Positions 1 through 11,005 of a stretch of 64,000 nucleotides of DNA are shown in pieces (position 1 is the stretch's first letter; each line of letters opens with the position of its first letter). Origin of the DNA: Polyodon spathula. Taxonomy: Eukaryota; Chordata; Actinopteri; Acipenseriformes; Polyodontidae. The DNA lies in the NCBI RefSeq assembly GCF_017654505.1, contig NC_054535.1, forward strand, positions 81,593,603 through 81,657,602, given 5' to 3'. Made by a program: the position numbers and the translations under genes. The notes beneath the pieces were generated by a model, which worked only from the letters and a program-made list of their open reading frames with translations, was not told the DNA's origin and did not search any database.

Positions 1-984
1 AATAAAGCAACACAATATTTAAACTAATATAACTAATGATTTCATGTATTATATGCATAGATATATTAAGCACTATATTTTACAAAATGGTAAATGCAAA
101 GAATATTTGAAAATGTTCAAAATGCTTTTTGTACGAAAGTGCATATTTGGTGCTTGTTATGCATTTCTCCAGCAATAAAATTAACATTATGCATTATATC
201 AGTGGTTAAATGTAAAAAAAAAAAAAAAAAAAAAAAAGTTTATTAATTTATTTATATTTTTAATTGAAAAAGAAAATGCAGACCAAATGATTTAGACACA
301 GCTATTGTATGGAAGACAGACAGTAACCATGTATAGTCTAATATTAGCAGATAAAAAGGTGATACAGTTGTTATGGATAACTGACTAAATTCCCAATTAA
401 GGATTCCAAATGTGAAAGATATTGATAATAATTTCATTTTTATCTAAAAAAGAAATACATCTTGTGCAGAAAACATGAAGAGGCGTTCTTTTTATTGGTA
501 ATACTGTTAAAATACAAACACAGTAGAATTAGGGCTTCTGTTTTTTTTTGGTTTTCATTAATTTCATTTTTCGGTGCTTATTTTTAGCTATTTTTGAGTT
601 CTGTATAACTCATTTTTGGGGGTGGCTTTTGCTTTTTATATACTGTATAAAATTATTGTTTTCAGTTACAGTATGTATAGTAACTCAACAGTAAAGAACA
701 CCACAATTTTACTTTCTTTCCATTTAGTCACAGACATATTCTTCTGTTTTTTGTGTGTGTGCAGGTGGTAACAAAATGCTGAAAAGTGGTCAGTCACTTA
801 AAACATAGTTCAGCTGCACAAATGGCATTAGGGAAAGTACAAGAAAAATACTGACTGCTTGCCACTAAACTTGTACAAGATGTGGTGAACCGATCAGGTG
901 AATCATCCAACTCTTAAACACAAAGAGAACAGTAGTGATGATAGACTGGGTACCGGTATAGGAGACGGATAAAGGCAAAGGGGA
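1..984. other. Unassigned AT-rich DNA upstream of the gypsy remnant
   Basis: No supported gene. There is a 23-base poly-A run at about 215-237. The last 200 bases could belong to the degraded retroelement that follows, but no domain can be read there. Confidence 0.5.
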
Positions 985-2364
985 TTATTAAGTTGTAAAA
1001 GTGACCTGTTGTACAGAGTTGTTCGGAAAGAGGAAGTAGAAGTAGATAAGTTATTGTCATTTGTTTGGAGGTCATTTAAGTATTAACAAAAATACTGACA
1101 GACTCCTAAAAAGGTTTCAATGGCTGTGGGGTTGAACAGTTTTGTACATCTTTTGCTGAGTGTCAGTGGGCGAGCCCCCATAATCATTTCAGATCCTTGT
1201 TGCTACCGTGCCCCATCACTGATGTCCCCTTTGAGCCTTTAGCTATGGATTTAGTGGGCCCTTAGACAGATCAGCGAAAGGACGTGCTATATTAATGACC
1301 CTCAGCTACGTAACTTGGTACCGAGGCAATACCATTACATAATACAGGTTCTAAAACAGCTGAGGAGCTTCTGCAGGTATTTACAAGAGTAGGGATACCT
1401 TTGATGTCCAAATTAATAAAGGACCTGTATGACTTGTTGTAACAGGGCGAGGAGCCCTGTACATTTATATGTGTTATTTATTTTTAGAACGGGGTCTCAC
1501 CCTCCGCCCCTGTGCAATTTATTGTTTTGTATGTGTTTGTTTTATGATTTATTGATTTATTGCGAAGTGCCATGTGTTTTGTTTTGATTTATTTAGATGT
1601 GTTCTGGCAGAGGTGAGGTTGGCAGTTTGTCCTCTTCTAGTATTTAATAAACTCATGCAGATTGTAGCCAAGTTGTAATAGAATAATTACCAGCTAGTTA
1701 AACCCCTCGGCCACGGTATATAAACCTGCAGCTCTCTGCACTCCGGGTGGGTGTTTGGAGGAGGAAAGGGAGAGGGAAATTTTAAATAATTGATAGGAAC
1801 AGTGAAGGCGATTGCCCAGCCTGACCTACGCGGTTTTGTATAATTTGTGTCTGTGATTATTTTTTGTAAACCCATTTTTATTTTCTGCACTCTGTGAGCA
1901 AAAAACACTTGTGGAAGTTAAAACCTATAAGAACCTCAGTCTGTCACCCCCAAATGGACGGTTTAGTCTAAAGGTTTAATAGGACTATGAAACATATGCT
2001 CAGGAAAGTGATCAGCAAAAATGGGAACTATTGGGACATTATGCTCCTGTACTTGAAGTTTGCAATCAGAAAAGTTCCACAGGCGTCCACGGGGTTCTCC
2101 CCATTCGAGTTACTGTATGGCAGACAAACCTGCAGTGTTTTAGATATAGTGAAAGAGGTCTGGGAGGAACAGCTGAATATGGTGAACAATATAACAAACC
2201 ATGTCATTAACATGAGGACCAGGAATGAACAAGTGACACGCATAATCCATGAGCATATGGTGAAGACTCAAACTGCTCAGAAAGTGAGTTATAATCGTCA
2301 GATGAGCATGAGGGAATTTCACCCTGGAGACGGTTATGTTACAGGTGCCCACCCCTTAAAATAA
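985..2364 (+). pseudogene. Retrotransposon integrase pseudogene, split by an LTR
   Basis: Integrase would insert the element's cDNA. The N-terminal zinc finger region is frameshifted around 1065-1165. The core is readable to 1437, where the LTR enters; it resumes at 1913 in the same frame once the LTR and one copy of its 5-base target duplication are removed. A TAA follows MDGLV near 1968. From 1987 a 125-codon open stretch carries the core C-terminal part (FAIRKVPQASTGFSPFELL). Catalytic residues cannot all be confirmed. Confidence 0.75.
1438..1907 (+). mobile_element. Solo LTR inserted in the integrase
   Basis: 470 bp starting TGTAACAGGG and ending AAAAACA (TG...CA ends). It is flanked on both sides by CTTGT (1433-1437 and 1908-1912), a 5-base target duplication typical of LTR elements. 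Host integrase sequence reads on after the second CTTGT. A TATA-like box (GGTATATAAACC) lies near 1715 and an AATAAA near 1646. No internal retroviral or gypsy coding sequence is present, so this looks like an LTR left by recombination. The strand is inferred from the TATA box. Confidence 0.85.
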
Positions 2365-2426
2365 ACTTGTTGTGAAATGGCAGGGGCCGTATGGGGTGAT
2401 TGAAGCTGTAGGTTCAGTAAACTATA

Positions 2427-3152
2427 ATGATTGCAGTAGGAAAAAATATCAATCCACCAAGGCAGTGGAAAGATAGGGAGGCTATGGTAATATTAGGGCT
2501 AAATCTGGAGGAGGAAGATGAAAGTCAGGCGACTAAGGTTCATATTTCCTTGACTCTAGATAGAAATCAATGCAGAGAAGTTAGGGACATGATAAACAAA
2601 AATAGTGTCTTTACTATGGGACAAGGAAAAAATGATGTCAGTTTCTGTGACATAGTAATGCTACCAGTGGTAAGAGTAAAAGCTAAACCTTATAAAGTGC
2701 CTAAGACAAAAAGACAGGAGATAAAGACTGATGTAGAGCAAATGTTAGGAAAGGGTGTGATTGAGGAGTCAAGTAGTGAATGGATAAGCCCCTGAGATTC
2801 TGTAATGACTTTAGGAGGCTTAATGAGTTTTCCAAGTTTGATGCTTACCCCATGCCCCAGGTAGATAAACTGATAGAGAAGGTTAAAGCAAAGTTTCTAT
2901 CCATGCTTGATCTGCCTAAACAATACTGGCAGACTCAGTTAACCGGTGGTTAATAAGATTCTACGGCCACATTCACAGTATGTTTCAGCCTATTTGGATG
3001 ATATTGTGATCCACAGAGAGGACTGGCAGACTCTTTATGTAAGGTTGAGACTATTTTACTCAGCTTTAAGAAAGCAAGATTCGTTGCTGACTCGGAAATA
3101 TCAGATAGGGTTAGTATTTAATAAAGCCTCAGATGGACATTGGAGACAATAA
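2427..3152 (+). pseudogene. Reverse transcriptase pseudogene of the gypsy element
   Basis: An open stretch at 2427-2795 carries the linker and the RT N-terminus; a TGA at about 2793 ends it. The next segment (2796-2945) reads as NDFRRLNEFSKFDAYPMP and the start of the palm. About 90-100 residues of palm are missing before the catalytic AYLDDIV box in a 68-codon stretch at 2946-3152. It cannot make active RT. Confidence 0.75.
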
Positions 3153-3522
3153 AAGAGTGGCCCAGATAGTAGATTATTACAGGAGGTTCATACCCAATTT
3201 GCTTCTCGAGCAACTCCCTTAATAGAGCTGAATTGAGCTCCAAACATTGTCAATTGGATTTAGCAAAACAGGCTTTTGTGAATCGGAGGACAGCCCTGTG
3301 TAGTTTTTTTTTATTTCTGTTCCCCAATTTTGGTAAAAAGTACATTCTACAGACGGATGCATCTGAATTTGATTTAACTGTACAATTTTTCTATTGAACA
3401 TAGAGAGGGTTCAAAGCATGGTAATACAGATGGGTTATCCAGAGTACACTACACATGATTTTGAGCTGGGTGGAGAGATATGTGATAAAATTTGAGGAAA
3501 GGTGACAGAGGGAATATAAATA

Positions 3523-5128
3523 CAGTACCGTGAAAAAAGTATTTGCCCTGTCTGATTTTCTGCATTTTTGCATATCTTTGACGCTGAATGTTATCAGATC
3601 TTCAGCCAAAATTTAATATTAGATAAAAGGGACCCTGAGTGAACAAATAACACAATTTTTTTACACTTATTTGATTTATTTATTAAAGAAAGTTATACAA
3701 CACCCAATGCCCCGGTGTGAAAAAGTAATCACCTCCTTAGACTCAATAACTGGTTACTCTACATTTAGCAGCAATAACTGCAACCAAACACTTCCTGTAG
3801 TTATTGATCAGTCTCTCACAGCGCTGTGGAGGAATTTTGGCCCACTTCTTCATGCAGAACTGCTTCAACTAGTGACATTTGTGGTTTTCAAGCACAAACT
3901 GCTCGTTTCAGGTCCTGTCACAACATCTCAGTGGGGTTTAGGTCTGGACTTTGACTAGGCCATTCCAAAACTTTAAATTTCTTGTTCTTCAACCATTCTG
4001 ATGTAGACTTGCTTGTGTGTTTCGGATCATTGTCTTGTTGCATGACCCAGCTGCACTTCAGCTTCAGCTCAGGAATGAGTGGCCTGACATTCTCCTGAAG
4101 AATTCTCTGATAAAGAGCAGAATTCATTTCCTTCAATGAAGGCAAGTCGTCCAGGTCCTGATGAAGCAAAGCATCCCCAAATCATGACATTACCAACACC
4201 AGGCTTTACCACTGGTATGAGATGCTTACTGTGGAATGCAGTGTTTGGTTTTCGCCAGACATAACGGTGTCCATGTTGGCCAATAAGTTCCAATTTTGAC
4301 TCATCTGTCCATAGAACATTGTTTCAGAACTCTTGAGGATCATCCAGGTGCTTTTTGGCAAAGTTGAGACGAGCATTCATGTTATTCTTAGTGAGCAGTG
4401 GTTTCCGCCTTGCTACTCTCCCATGAATCCCATTTTTGCCCAGTGTCTCTGATGGTGGAGTCATGAACACTGACCTTAGCCAAGGCGAGAGAAGCCTGCA
4501 GATCCCTGGATGTTGTTCTAGGGTTTGTGACTTTGTGACTTCCTGGACAACTTTATGCCTTGCTCTTGGTGAGATTTTAGCAGAACGGCCACTCCTGGGA
4601 AGATACACTACTGTCCCAAACTTTCTCCATTTGGACAATATGGCTCTGACTGTGGTTTGGTGGCGCCCCAGAGACTTAGAAATGGCTTTGTAACCCTTTC
4701 CAGACTGATAGGTATCAACAACTTTTTTCCGGAGGTCTTCAGGAATTTCTTTTGATCGTGGCATGATGTGCCTCTAGAACCTGTGTGCTGACAACTTACC
4801 TGTGATGGTAAGGGTCAAAGTTAATCATATTTATATTGGGCAGAACTGGCCTAAATCAGGCCTGATTGTTAACCAAAGTTTTTAAACAGCTGATCCTAAT
4901 TATCCCTTTAATTGGGTTGAGTTAACTAGGGGGGCAATAACTTTTTCACACCTGAAGATTGCATGTTTGATTACCAAACAAATGAAAGAAGCACCAAACA
5001 TTGGTGTCACTCTCAGACTCCCTCTATATACTACTACAACCCACAAAAAGATCTGAACAAATGAAATGTGAAAAATGTGCAAAAATACAGAAAATCAGAC
5101 AGAGGGCAAATACTTTTTCACGCCACTG
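3523..5128 (-). mobile_element. Tc1-like transposon, copy A
   Basis: 1606 bp bounded by inverted ends (left CAGTACCGTGAAAAAAGT, right end reverse complement CAGTGGCGTGAAAAAGTA) and flanked by TA at 3521-3522 and 5129-5130. The TIR similarity continues with the TATTTGCCC and TCTGATTTTCTG blocks on both sides. The transposase lies on the minus strand. It sits in the gypsy remnant, so it inserted after it. Confidence 0.92.
3918..4764 (-). pseudogene. Tc1-like transposase, frameshifted (copy A)
   Basis: DDE transposase of the Tc1/mariner superfamily. Minus-strand start MPRSKEIPEDLRKKVV at 4764, a paired-type helix-turn-helix DNA-binding half (residues 1 to about 110), then a catalytic half seen in two other frames (4069-4293 and 3918-4169). 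The second Asp (QQDNDPKHT) and the Glu (NPTE) are 34 residues apart, as in DD34E Tc1 elements. At least two frame shifts break it. Confidence 0.88.
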
Positions 5129-5130
5129 TA

Positions 5131-5590
5131 AGGGCATCGTTTCCCTGTTGAAGTATTCATTTTAAAAGGTTTGGGAAAGGGACAGTAGTTCCAATAGGCA
5201 GACCACTAGAGGTCGCAGAATCTGGGTCTTCTGTAACTACTGTAGATGTATAATCTGTGTGTGTGTGTTTTAACTGTTGCAGTAAGTTAATTTTTACTAT
5301 AATGTGAGTATGTGTGTGTTTGAAAACACATTATTACAATTATGAATTTATAAAACCTTTGTTTTGTATAACCAGTTTGGGTGGGGTCCTGTGTGCTGAG
5401 AATGTGTTTACAGCATGGGGTAGGGAATTAAGTCAGAGAATGCAAAAAGGCTGTGGAAAAGAACAGAAGGTAACCACACCCAAATAGCATCCATACACAG
5501 CAGCATCACATTGAGCTCAGACAGAACCTATACGTTAGAACTAGAGATTAGTTCATTGTGTTTCCTTACAACCGAAAGCAATATCCTAAT
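5131..5590 (+). other. Possible gypsy tail or LTR remnant between Tc1 copy A and the LINE
   Basis: About 460 bp of AT-rich sequence with TG-rich runs at 5250-5330. It should continue the host DNA of Tc1 copy A, so it may be the end of the gypsy element. No terminal repeat was found to prove this. Confidence 0.3.
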
Positions 5591-5594
5591 TTGG

Positions 5595-6932
5595 CAAGGG
5601 GGGTTTTAAGTCCTGTTTCGTGCATAGTACAGAGACAGCCCTTGGCAAAGTTGTAAATTACCTACTGATAAGCTCTGACTTGGGCTTTCCATCAGTTCCA
5701 ATTCTTCTTGATCTAAGTGCTGCTTTTGACACCATAGACTATTCCATCTTATTAAATCAGCTCCAATACTTAGTGGGACTGTCTGGTCTTGTCTTATCCT
5801 GGTTTCAATCTTACCTATCTGATAGGTATCAATTGGTCTCTATTGGGGAGGAAAAATCAGCATTAACCGAAGTTGATTGCGGTTTTCCACAAGGTTCTAT
5901 TCTGGGTCCATTGCTATTATCAATATATGTGACCATTGGGTGATATCGTTAGGAAACATGATGTGAACTTCCACTGCTATGCAGATGACACCCAGCTGTA
6001 TTTGTCTTTAAAATGTGGTGATACTTCTGTCAATACTTCTGCTTGCCTTGCTGATGTCAAGTGCTGGATGTCTCAACACTTCCTATTGTTGAATTCAGAT
6101 AAAACAGAGGTTATGATTGAAGGCTCCCATAACCAACAAAAAACTGTACGATTGCACGAGTTTGACCCTCGCAGTCTTTTACCAAATCCTAAAACTGAAA
6201 TAAAAAATGTGGGGGTTCTCTTTATCCTGATTTATCATTTGAGTCTCATATTAGCGAAATTTCTAAAGTATCCTTCTATCACTTGATGCCGAGAGACTAC
6301 CACATGCCTTTGTTTCTTCAAGAATTGATTACTGTACTGCACTCCTCTCTGGCATCCCAAAATGTGTATCTGGCCTACAGCTTGGTCAGAATACCGCTTC
6401 TAGAATTTTAAATAAAACCAAAAATAATATAGCATATCACCCCGTTAGCCTGCTTGCACTGGCTCCCTGTACAATGTAGAACTGATTTTAGAATCTTATT
6501 ATTGACCTATAAAGCCTTGAATGGAGCAGCACCAAGCTATTTGCAGGAGCTACGAACCACGTATCTACCAAATCGCACTCTTAGATCACAGGAAGTGGGG
6601 CTGCTCGTTTGTCCCAGGTTCAATAAGATAAATACAGGAGGTGGAGCTTTTTCTTTTACCATGGAATGTTGTATCTTCATGTGTTAGGGAAGCTGGGTCT
6701 GTGGGTATTTCAAACTCTAAACTTAAAACACATTTTTATAAAATGGCATTTTTATCTTAGTGGCTTTAATGCAACATAACTGCTAGCTTTTCCTGATTTT
6801 TAATTTTTTTTTATCGTTATTATTATTTATATATTTTGAATTTTACTGTATTTGTATGTATTTATGTACAGTGCCTTGTGATACTCCGGTATGACAGGTG
6901 CTATATACATTAAATAAATTAATATATAAATA
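5595..6932 (+). mobile_element. L2-like LINE, 5'-truncated
   Basis: Non-LTR reverse transcriptase with L2/Maui-type motifs in + orientation: HSTETALGKVVN, LLDLSAAFDTIDYSILL, FPQGSILGPLL, and the catalytic [13 protein letters not shown] near 5975. The 3' part includes LHWLPVQCRTDFRILLLTYKALNG near 6455. The element ends in a tail GTGCCTTGTGATACTCC, GTGCTATATAC and short AAATAAAT repeats to about 6932, the usual L2 ending. It is 5'-truncated and frameshifted. Confidence 0.88.
5620..6687 (+). pseudogene. LINE reverse transcriptase fragments
   Basis: Three open stretches in different frames (5620-5943, 5936-6286, 6454-6687) form one degraded RT and C-terminal region. The first covers RT fingers and palm with the AFDTID Asp; the second begins at the YADD box; the third is the C-terminal LTYKALNGAAPSYL block typical of L2-type pol. 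Frame changes at about 5940 and about 6290 inactivate it. Confidence 0.85.
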
Positions 6933-7298
6933 AATCAAATATAAGCTGCATAAATGGATTGCTTGTCTCTCGGTTCACCTTATTGTTTTAGTTTAATGTT
7001 TCGCCTATTTTTCATTATGTTGTTTTACTGTCAGCGCAAACATGTACCTCAATGCAGCAGTGTTTGCAACGCTACACATCCTCTGCCTCATCTGACCCAC
7101 TTCTGCTAGTTTTGCTTTTTTTATACTTCGAAACATTTGTTTTCTTTTGAATATTCATAAACCGATTTATGTTTTCTCCCCATTACTCATCCACTAAAAA
7201 TATTATATTTTCATGTATTTAAACTCAGTTTATGATCAAGCTAGTAGTTACTATATCCATCAATTGCTGCAATAATCAGAGTTTGATTGGGCAACATA
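6933..7298. other. Unassigned interval
   Basis: No gene or repeat boundary seen. The TA at 7297-7298 is the target site of the next Tc1 element. Confidence 0.5.
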
Positions 7299-7395
7299 CA
7301 GTGCCTATAGAAAGTTATAGAAAGTTTACACCCCCTTTCGAGATGTTCACCTTTTGTTGCCTTATAGCCTGGAATTAAAATGCTTTAAAAAATTA

Positions 7396-7397
<2 letters not shown>

Positions 7398-7488
<91 letters not shown>
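7398..7488. repeat. (TA)n microsatellite
   Basis: About 90 bases of perfect TA dinucleotide inside the left TIR region of Tc1 copy B. The other copies of this family lack it here, so it expanded after insertion. Confidence 0.97.
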
Positions 7489-7491
<3 letters not shown>

Positions 7492-7774
7492 TATGTATCT
7501 ACACATCCTACCCCACAACTTCCAAGTGAAAAAAATATTGTAGACATTTGTAGAAAACTAATTAAAAATAAAAACTGAAATAGCTTAGTTAGATAAGTGA
7601 CCACCCCCCTTCTAAATTTGCTCAGGTGTAACTAATTGCCTTCAAAATCACACACCAAGTTAAGTGGCCTCCACCGGTGTTAAATTGTAGTGATTCATAT
7701 GATTTCAGGATAAATTCAGCAGTTCTTGTAGGTCCCCTCTGCAGGGTAGTGCATTTCAAAGCAAAGACTCAACC

Positions 7775-9184
7775 ATGAGCACCAAGGTGCTTTCAAAAGA
7801 ACTCCGGGACAAAGTTGTTGAAAGGCACAAGGCTGGCGAGTGGATAGAGGCCCAGAGACAGACTGCAGTTCAAAAAAATAACTATTTTATTATAAATAAA
7901 CAAAAATAAAGTGCACAAGGGCAAAATAACAGATATTCAAACACAAATAAAAAATGCCTTCAGGAAAGAAAAACAAAACTCACAAAAATAAAGTTTCCAG
8001 GCTGGGCAATGCCTTCACTGGATTTAGAAAATTCAAAAAACCACAAAACAAACACCAACCTGCTTCCTCAGCTCCCTTCTCCCAAATGAGAAGCTGAGGC
8101 CTCCTTTTATATCAGGTGGCTGGGCGCTGATTGATCGTTAATCAACCTAATCAACTAATCAACCCCAGCCACCTGAACATAATAAACCCAGGCAGGCAGG
8201 GGAAGTTAACCCCATCCCTGCCAATTTAAAAGGGCAGAGCTTTGCTCTGCCACAGCACAGATCAGGGGATGGGTATAAAAAAATATCAAAGGCCTTGAAT
8301 ATCCCTTGGAGCATGGTCAAGACGATTATTAAGAAGTGGGAGGTGTATGGCACCACCAAGACCCTGCCTAGATCAGGCCGTCCCTCCAAACCGGATGACC
8401 GAGCAAGGAGGAGACTGATCAGAGAGGCTACCAAGAGGCCAATGGCAACTTTAAAAGAGCTACAGGCTTTTATGGCCAAGACTGGTCAAATTGTGCATGT
8501 GACAACAAATCTGGCCTTTATGAAGCCATTCAAGAAAGCCCGCCTTGAATCCCGTTAGAAGTATGCAAAATAAAAACTCAGGAGATTCTGTAGCCATATG
8601 GCAAAAAGTTTTGTGGTCTGACAAAACTAAAATGGAACTTTTTGGCCTAAATGCAATGCGTTATGTTTGGCGCAAACCCAACACAGCGCATAACCCAAAG
8701 AAATCATCCCTACTGTGAAGCATGCTGGTGGCAGCATCATGTTATGGGTATGTTTCTCATCGGCAGGGACTGGGGCACTTGTCAGGATAGAAGGGAAAAT
8801 GAATGGAGCAATGAACAGAGAAGTCATTGAGGAAAATTTGCTTCCCTCTGCAAGAAAGCTGAAACTGGGACGGAAGTCCACCTTTCAGCATGACAACGAC
8901 CCAAAGCACACAGCCAAAGCTACATTGGAGTGGCTAAGGAACAAAAAGGTAAATGTCTTGAGTGGCCCAGTCAGAGCCCCGACCTAAATCCAGTTGAAAA
9001 TATATGGCATGACTTGAAGATTGCTGTCCATCAATGCTCCCCAAGGAACTTGACAAAGCTTGAACAGTTTTGTAAAGAAGAATGGTCAAATATTGTCAAA
9101 TCTAGGTGTGCAAAGTTGATAGAGACCTATCTCAACAGACTCACAGCTGTAATTGTTGCCAAAGGTGCTTCCACCAAGTATTGA
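7775..9184 (+). pseudogene. Tc1-like transposase, interrupted and frameshifted (copy B)
   Basis: Starts at [18 protein letters not shown], is cut after about 18 codons by the 425-bp insertion, then resumes from about 8260 through the helix-turn-helix region (KALNIPWSMVKTIIKKW, LPRSGRPSK). The catalytic half reads in other frames: [16 protein letters not shown] near 8720, [17 protein letters not shown] near 8890, then after a one-base shift [17 protein letters not shown]. The last codon is near 9181. The Asp-Glu spacing fits DD34E. Non-functional. Confidence 0.88.
7830..8254 (-). mobile_element. 425-bp insertion with 5-base target duplication, LTR-like
   Basis: The transposase sequence on both sides joins exactly if this segment and one copy of GCACA are removed; GCACA is present at 7825-7829 and 8255-8259. 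On the minus strand the segment starts TGTGGCAGAGCAAAGCTC, whose first part is a hairpin (GGCAGAGC-aaa-GCTCTGCC), and ends CGCCAGCCT. Length, TG start and 5-base duplication suggest a solo LTR or small non-autonomous LTR element. The expected final CA is not present, so the class is uncertain. Confidence 0.7.
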
Positions 9185-9401
9185 CTCAGGGGGTGGAGAC
9201 TTATCCAATAATGATCTTTCAATTTTGTATTTTTAATATATAATGTTTTTTCTCAATAAAAACTTTTTCCCCTTAACAGTGTGGAGTATGGTGAGTAGAT
9301 AAGTGGAAAAAAACCTCATTTAAATTCATGAAACTCTGAGGCACTGACAACAAAACGTGAAAAAAGTTCAAGGGGGTGTAGACTTTCTATATGCACTGTA
9401 A

Positions 9402-10385
9402 ATCAGGTGATAATGTGTTTGTGAAGTGACAGCGAACCACGTTTGAACGTTATTTGATCCTAGTCTGACATCTAAACGTCTTCTGCATCCCAGGATACAG
9501 TGTAGGGCTGCATATTACAATGTCGGAGTCAAAATAAAACAGCATTTGAATCAAAATATTGTGTATTTCCTAGGAAATAGTACCATGAAAATTTTGAATA
9601 GACAACAATTGGGAATAAAGCAATAAAAACCGCACCCAGTTTTTTGGTAAAATTAGGAATAAACCGGAAACACGGAACCCTAATTATGCCACACTCGCTG
9701 TAGCCTTCAGAGATAAAGGACACTCATTTAGAAAAGGGCACGCAATTAGAACTATCATAATCTGAACTGTTATTGCAGCGTTTAAAAACTAAGACATTCA
9801 CTGGTGGCTCCGACAAACCAGAAGGCAATCCTTCACATATTCAAATCCATTTAACAAAGTCCCCCAGCTTTCTTGAAAAGATCGGCATTTCCCTTGTTTT
9901 TCATCAGTATTTTTTATGCTCATTAGTATCCAACCTAGGAAATTCAGCAAATACTGTACTGCTAGACAACAGCAAATTACTGTTGTTAGTAACTGTTGTT
10001 AGTAATTCTGTTATTTAATCACTCACAGGCTGTAATCCCCAACTCCACAAACCAGCTAGCATTTTTGTAAATAGCAACACATGTAATGAACAATAAAGTT
10101 AACATTTTGTTTGTGTCATCGGTGTCCATTACAGGCGGATCTTCATGGTCGGCAAGGTAACACAGCTGAGAATTTTTCCTTGTCTGGGTCTGTCAGCATC
10201 AGTTTCTCAGCACACAGTAAATTAGTCGCTCAGCAAACAGGTGATTGATCGATCTGTAGGTGCCTTTGTTAAAAAAAATTATAAATTTATAAGTGTGTTT
10301 ATTTTTTAGGAAAATACAATTTAAGCCTAATATTTTTAGGGACCATGTGGCAAAGTGGTTTGCAGTGTACAGATGTAGTGGTGAT
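9402..10385. other. Unassigned interval
   Basis: AT-rich sequence without coding signal or recognised repeat. Confidence 0.5.
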
Positions 10386-10399
10386 GTAATTATGAAACA

Positions 10400-11005
10400 G
10401 AAGACAGACAACAAAGTTCACAATCCAAACGGGTTTTATTTTTTATAATCCTGTTCTGGTGACCACAAAGAATAATCCCAAGCATTAAACAGAGTATTGT
10501 GCAATGTGTATTGCACTGTTCCAAAACAACGCGTTGCAGCCCCGAAATAATAAGATACAGTTTGTAAATAACAAACACAGTAGAACACACACAAAGACAC
10601 ACATTCACAGGTCAGGGTGAGTGCTATAGTGCTTTGGTGTAAGTGCGGGTTTAGTGCTGGCCTTAAGTGACAGCTCTGGATTGTGTTAGCTGTCTAATAA
10701 TAACAAAAAAGTTGATTTTTAGACAGGACAACACAAACAAAACACTCACAGTAATTTGCAGTGCTCCTTCCGGTTCAGCTTAAGCATAAACAAAGGAACA
10801 GAACACTTTACTACATCCCCTTATACACAGTCAGTCAATTTCTACAAAACTCACGGTCATAAACCCAGCACAGCGACACAGTAACACGTACCTCCACCTC
10901 TATCACCAATATTAACTCTAACATTAACACCCATGATCACCCTTTTTGTAAACCTGTGACTGGAGCCTAATCAATCATTTATTCAATTTATGGCACCAGC
11001 CCCCT
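10400..11005 (-). repeat. LTR-like dispersed repeat, copy 1
   Basis: The stretch 10640-10830 shares blocks with 63140-63330 in the same order and orientation: GTGCTGGCCTT, GACAGCTC, GTGTTAGC, CTCTAA or GTCTAATA, AACAAAACACTCAC-like, and ACATCCCCTT. On the minus strand an AATAAAACCCGTTTGG block near 10430 resembles an LTR polyadenylation region. Exact ends and target duplications were not found. Confidence 0.5.

Larger units (their letters stand above)
985..3520 (+). mobile_element. Degraded Ty3/gypsy (Gmr1-like) retrotransposon, integrase before RT
   Basis: Reading + with frameshifts gives, in order: an integrase N-terminal region with an HHCC-like zinc finger (GGHL near 1068, then a degraded CxxC-type FAECQ near 1160), the integrase core (AMDLVGP near 1243), HPQMDGLV near 1947, ASTGFSPFELLYGRQ near 2090, a GPY/F-like WQGPYGVIEAVG near 2380, then the RT start (EQMLGKGVIEESSSEW near 2740), FDAYPMP near 2840, the RT catalytic box AYLDDIVIH near 2990, and an RNase H trace (ILQTDASEFDL near 3350, TDGLSR near 3430). 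The palm is deleted between about 2945 and 2950. Integrase ahead of RT is the order known for Gmr1-like elements. The coding sequence has many stops and is dead. A solo LTR (1438-1907) and a Tc1 element (from 3523) interrupt it; tail sequence may resume at 5131. Confidence 0.82.
7299..9399 (+). mobile_element. Tc1-like transposon, copy B, with internal insertion
   Basis: Bounded by CAGTGCCTATAGAAAGT on the left and its degraded inverse (ACTTTCTATATGCACTG type) on the right, with TA at 7297-7298 and 9400-9401. It is longer than a usual 1.6-kb Tc1 because of a (TA)n tract (7398-7488) and a 425-bp insertion (7830-8254). The left TIR has a small internal duplication of TATAGAAAG. The same family appears again at 21674-22153 and 35591-36698. 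Confidence 0.9.

Noticed and set aside
7354..7578. Open frame with a long Ile-Tyr repeat
   Set aside because: It is the (TA)n microsatellite translated; no protein signal.
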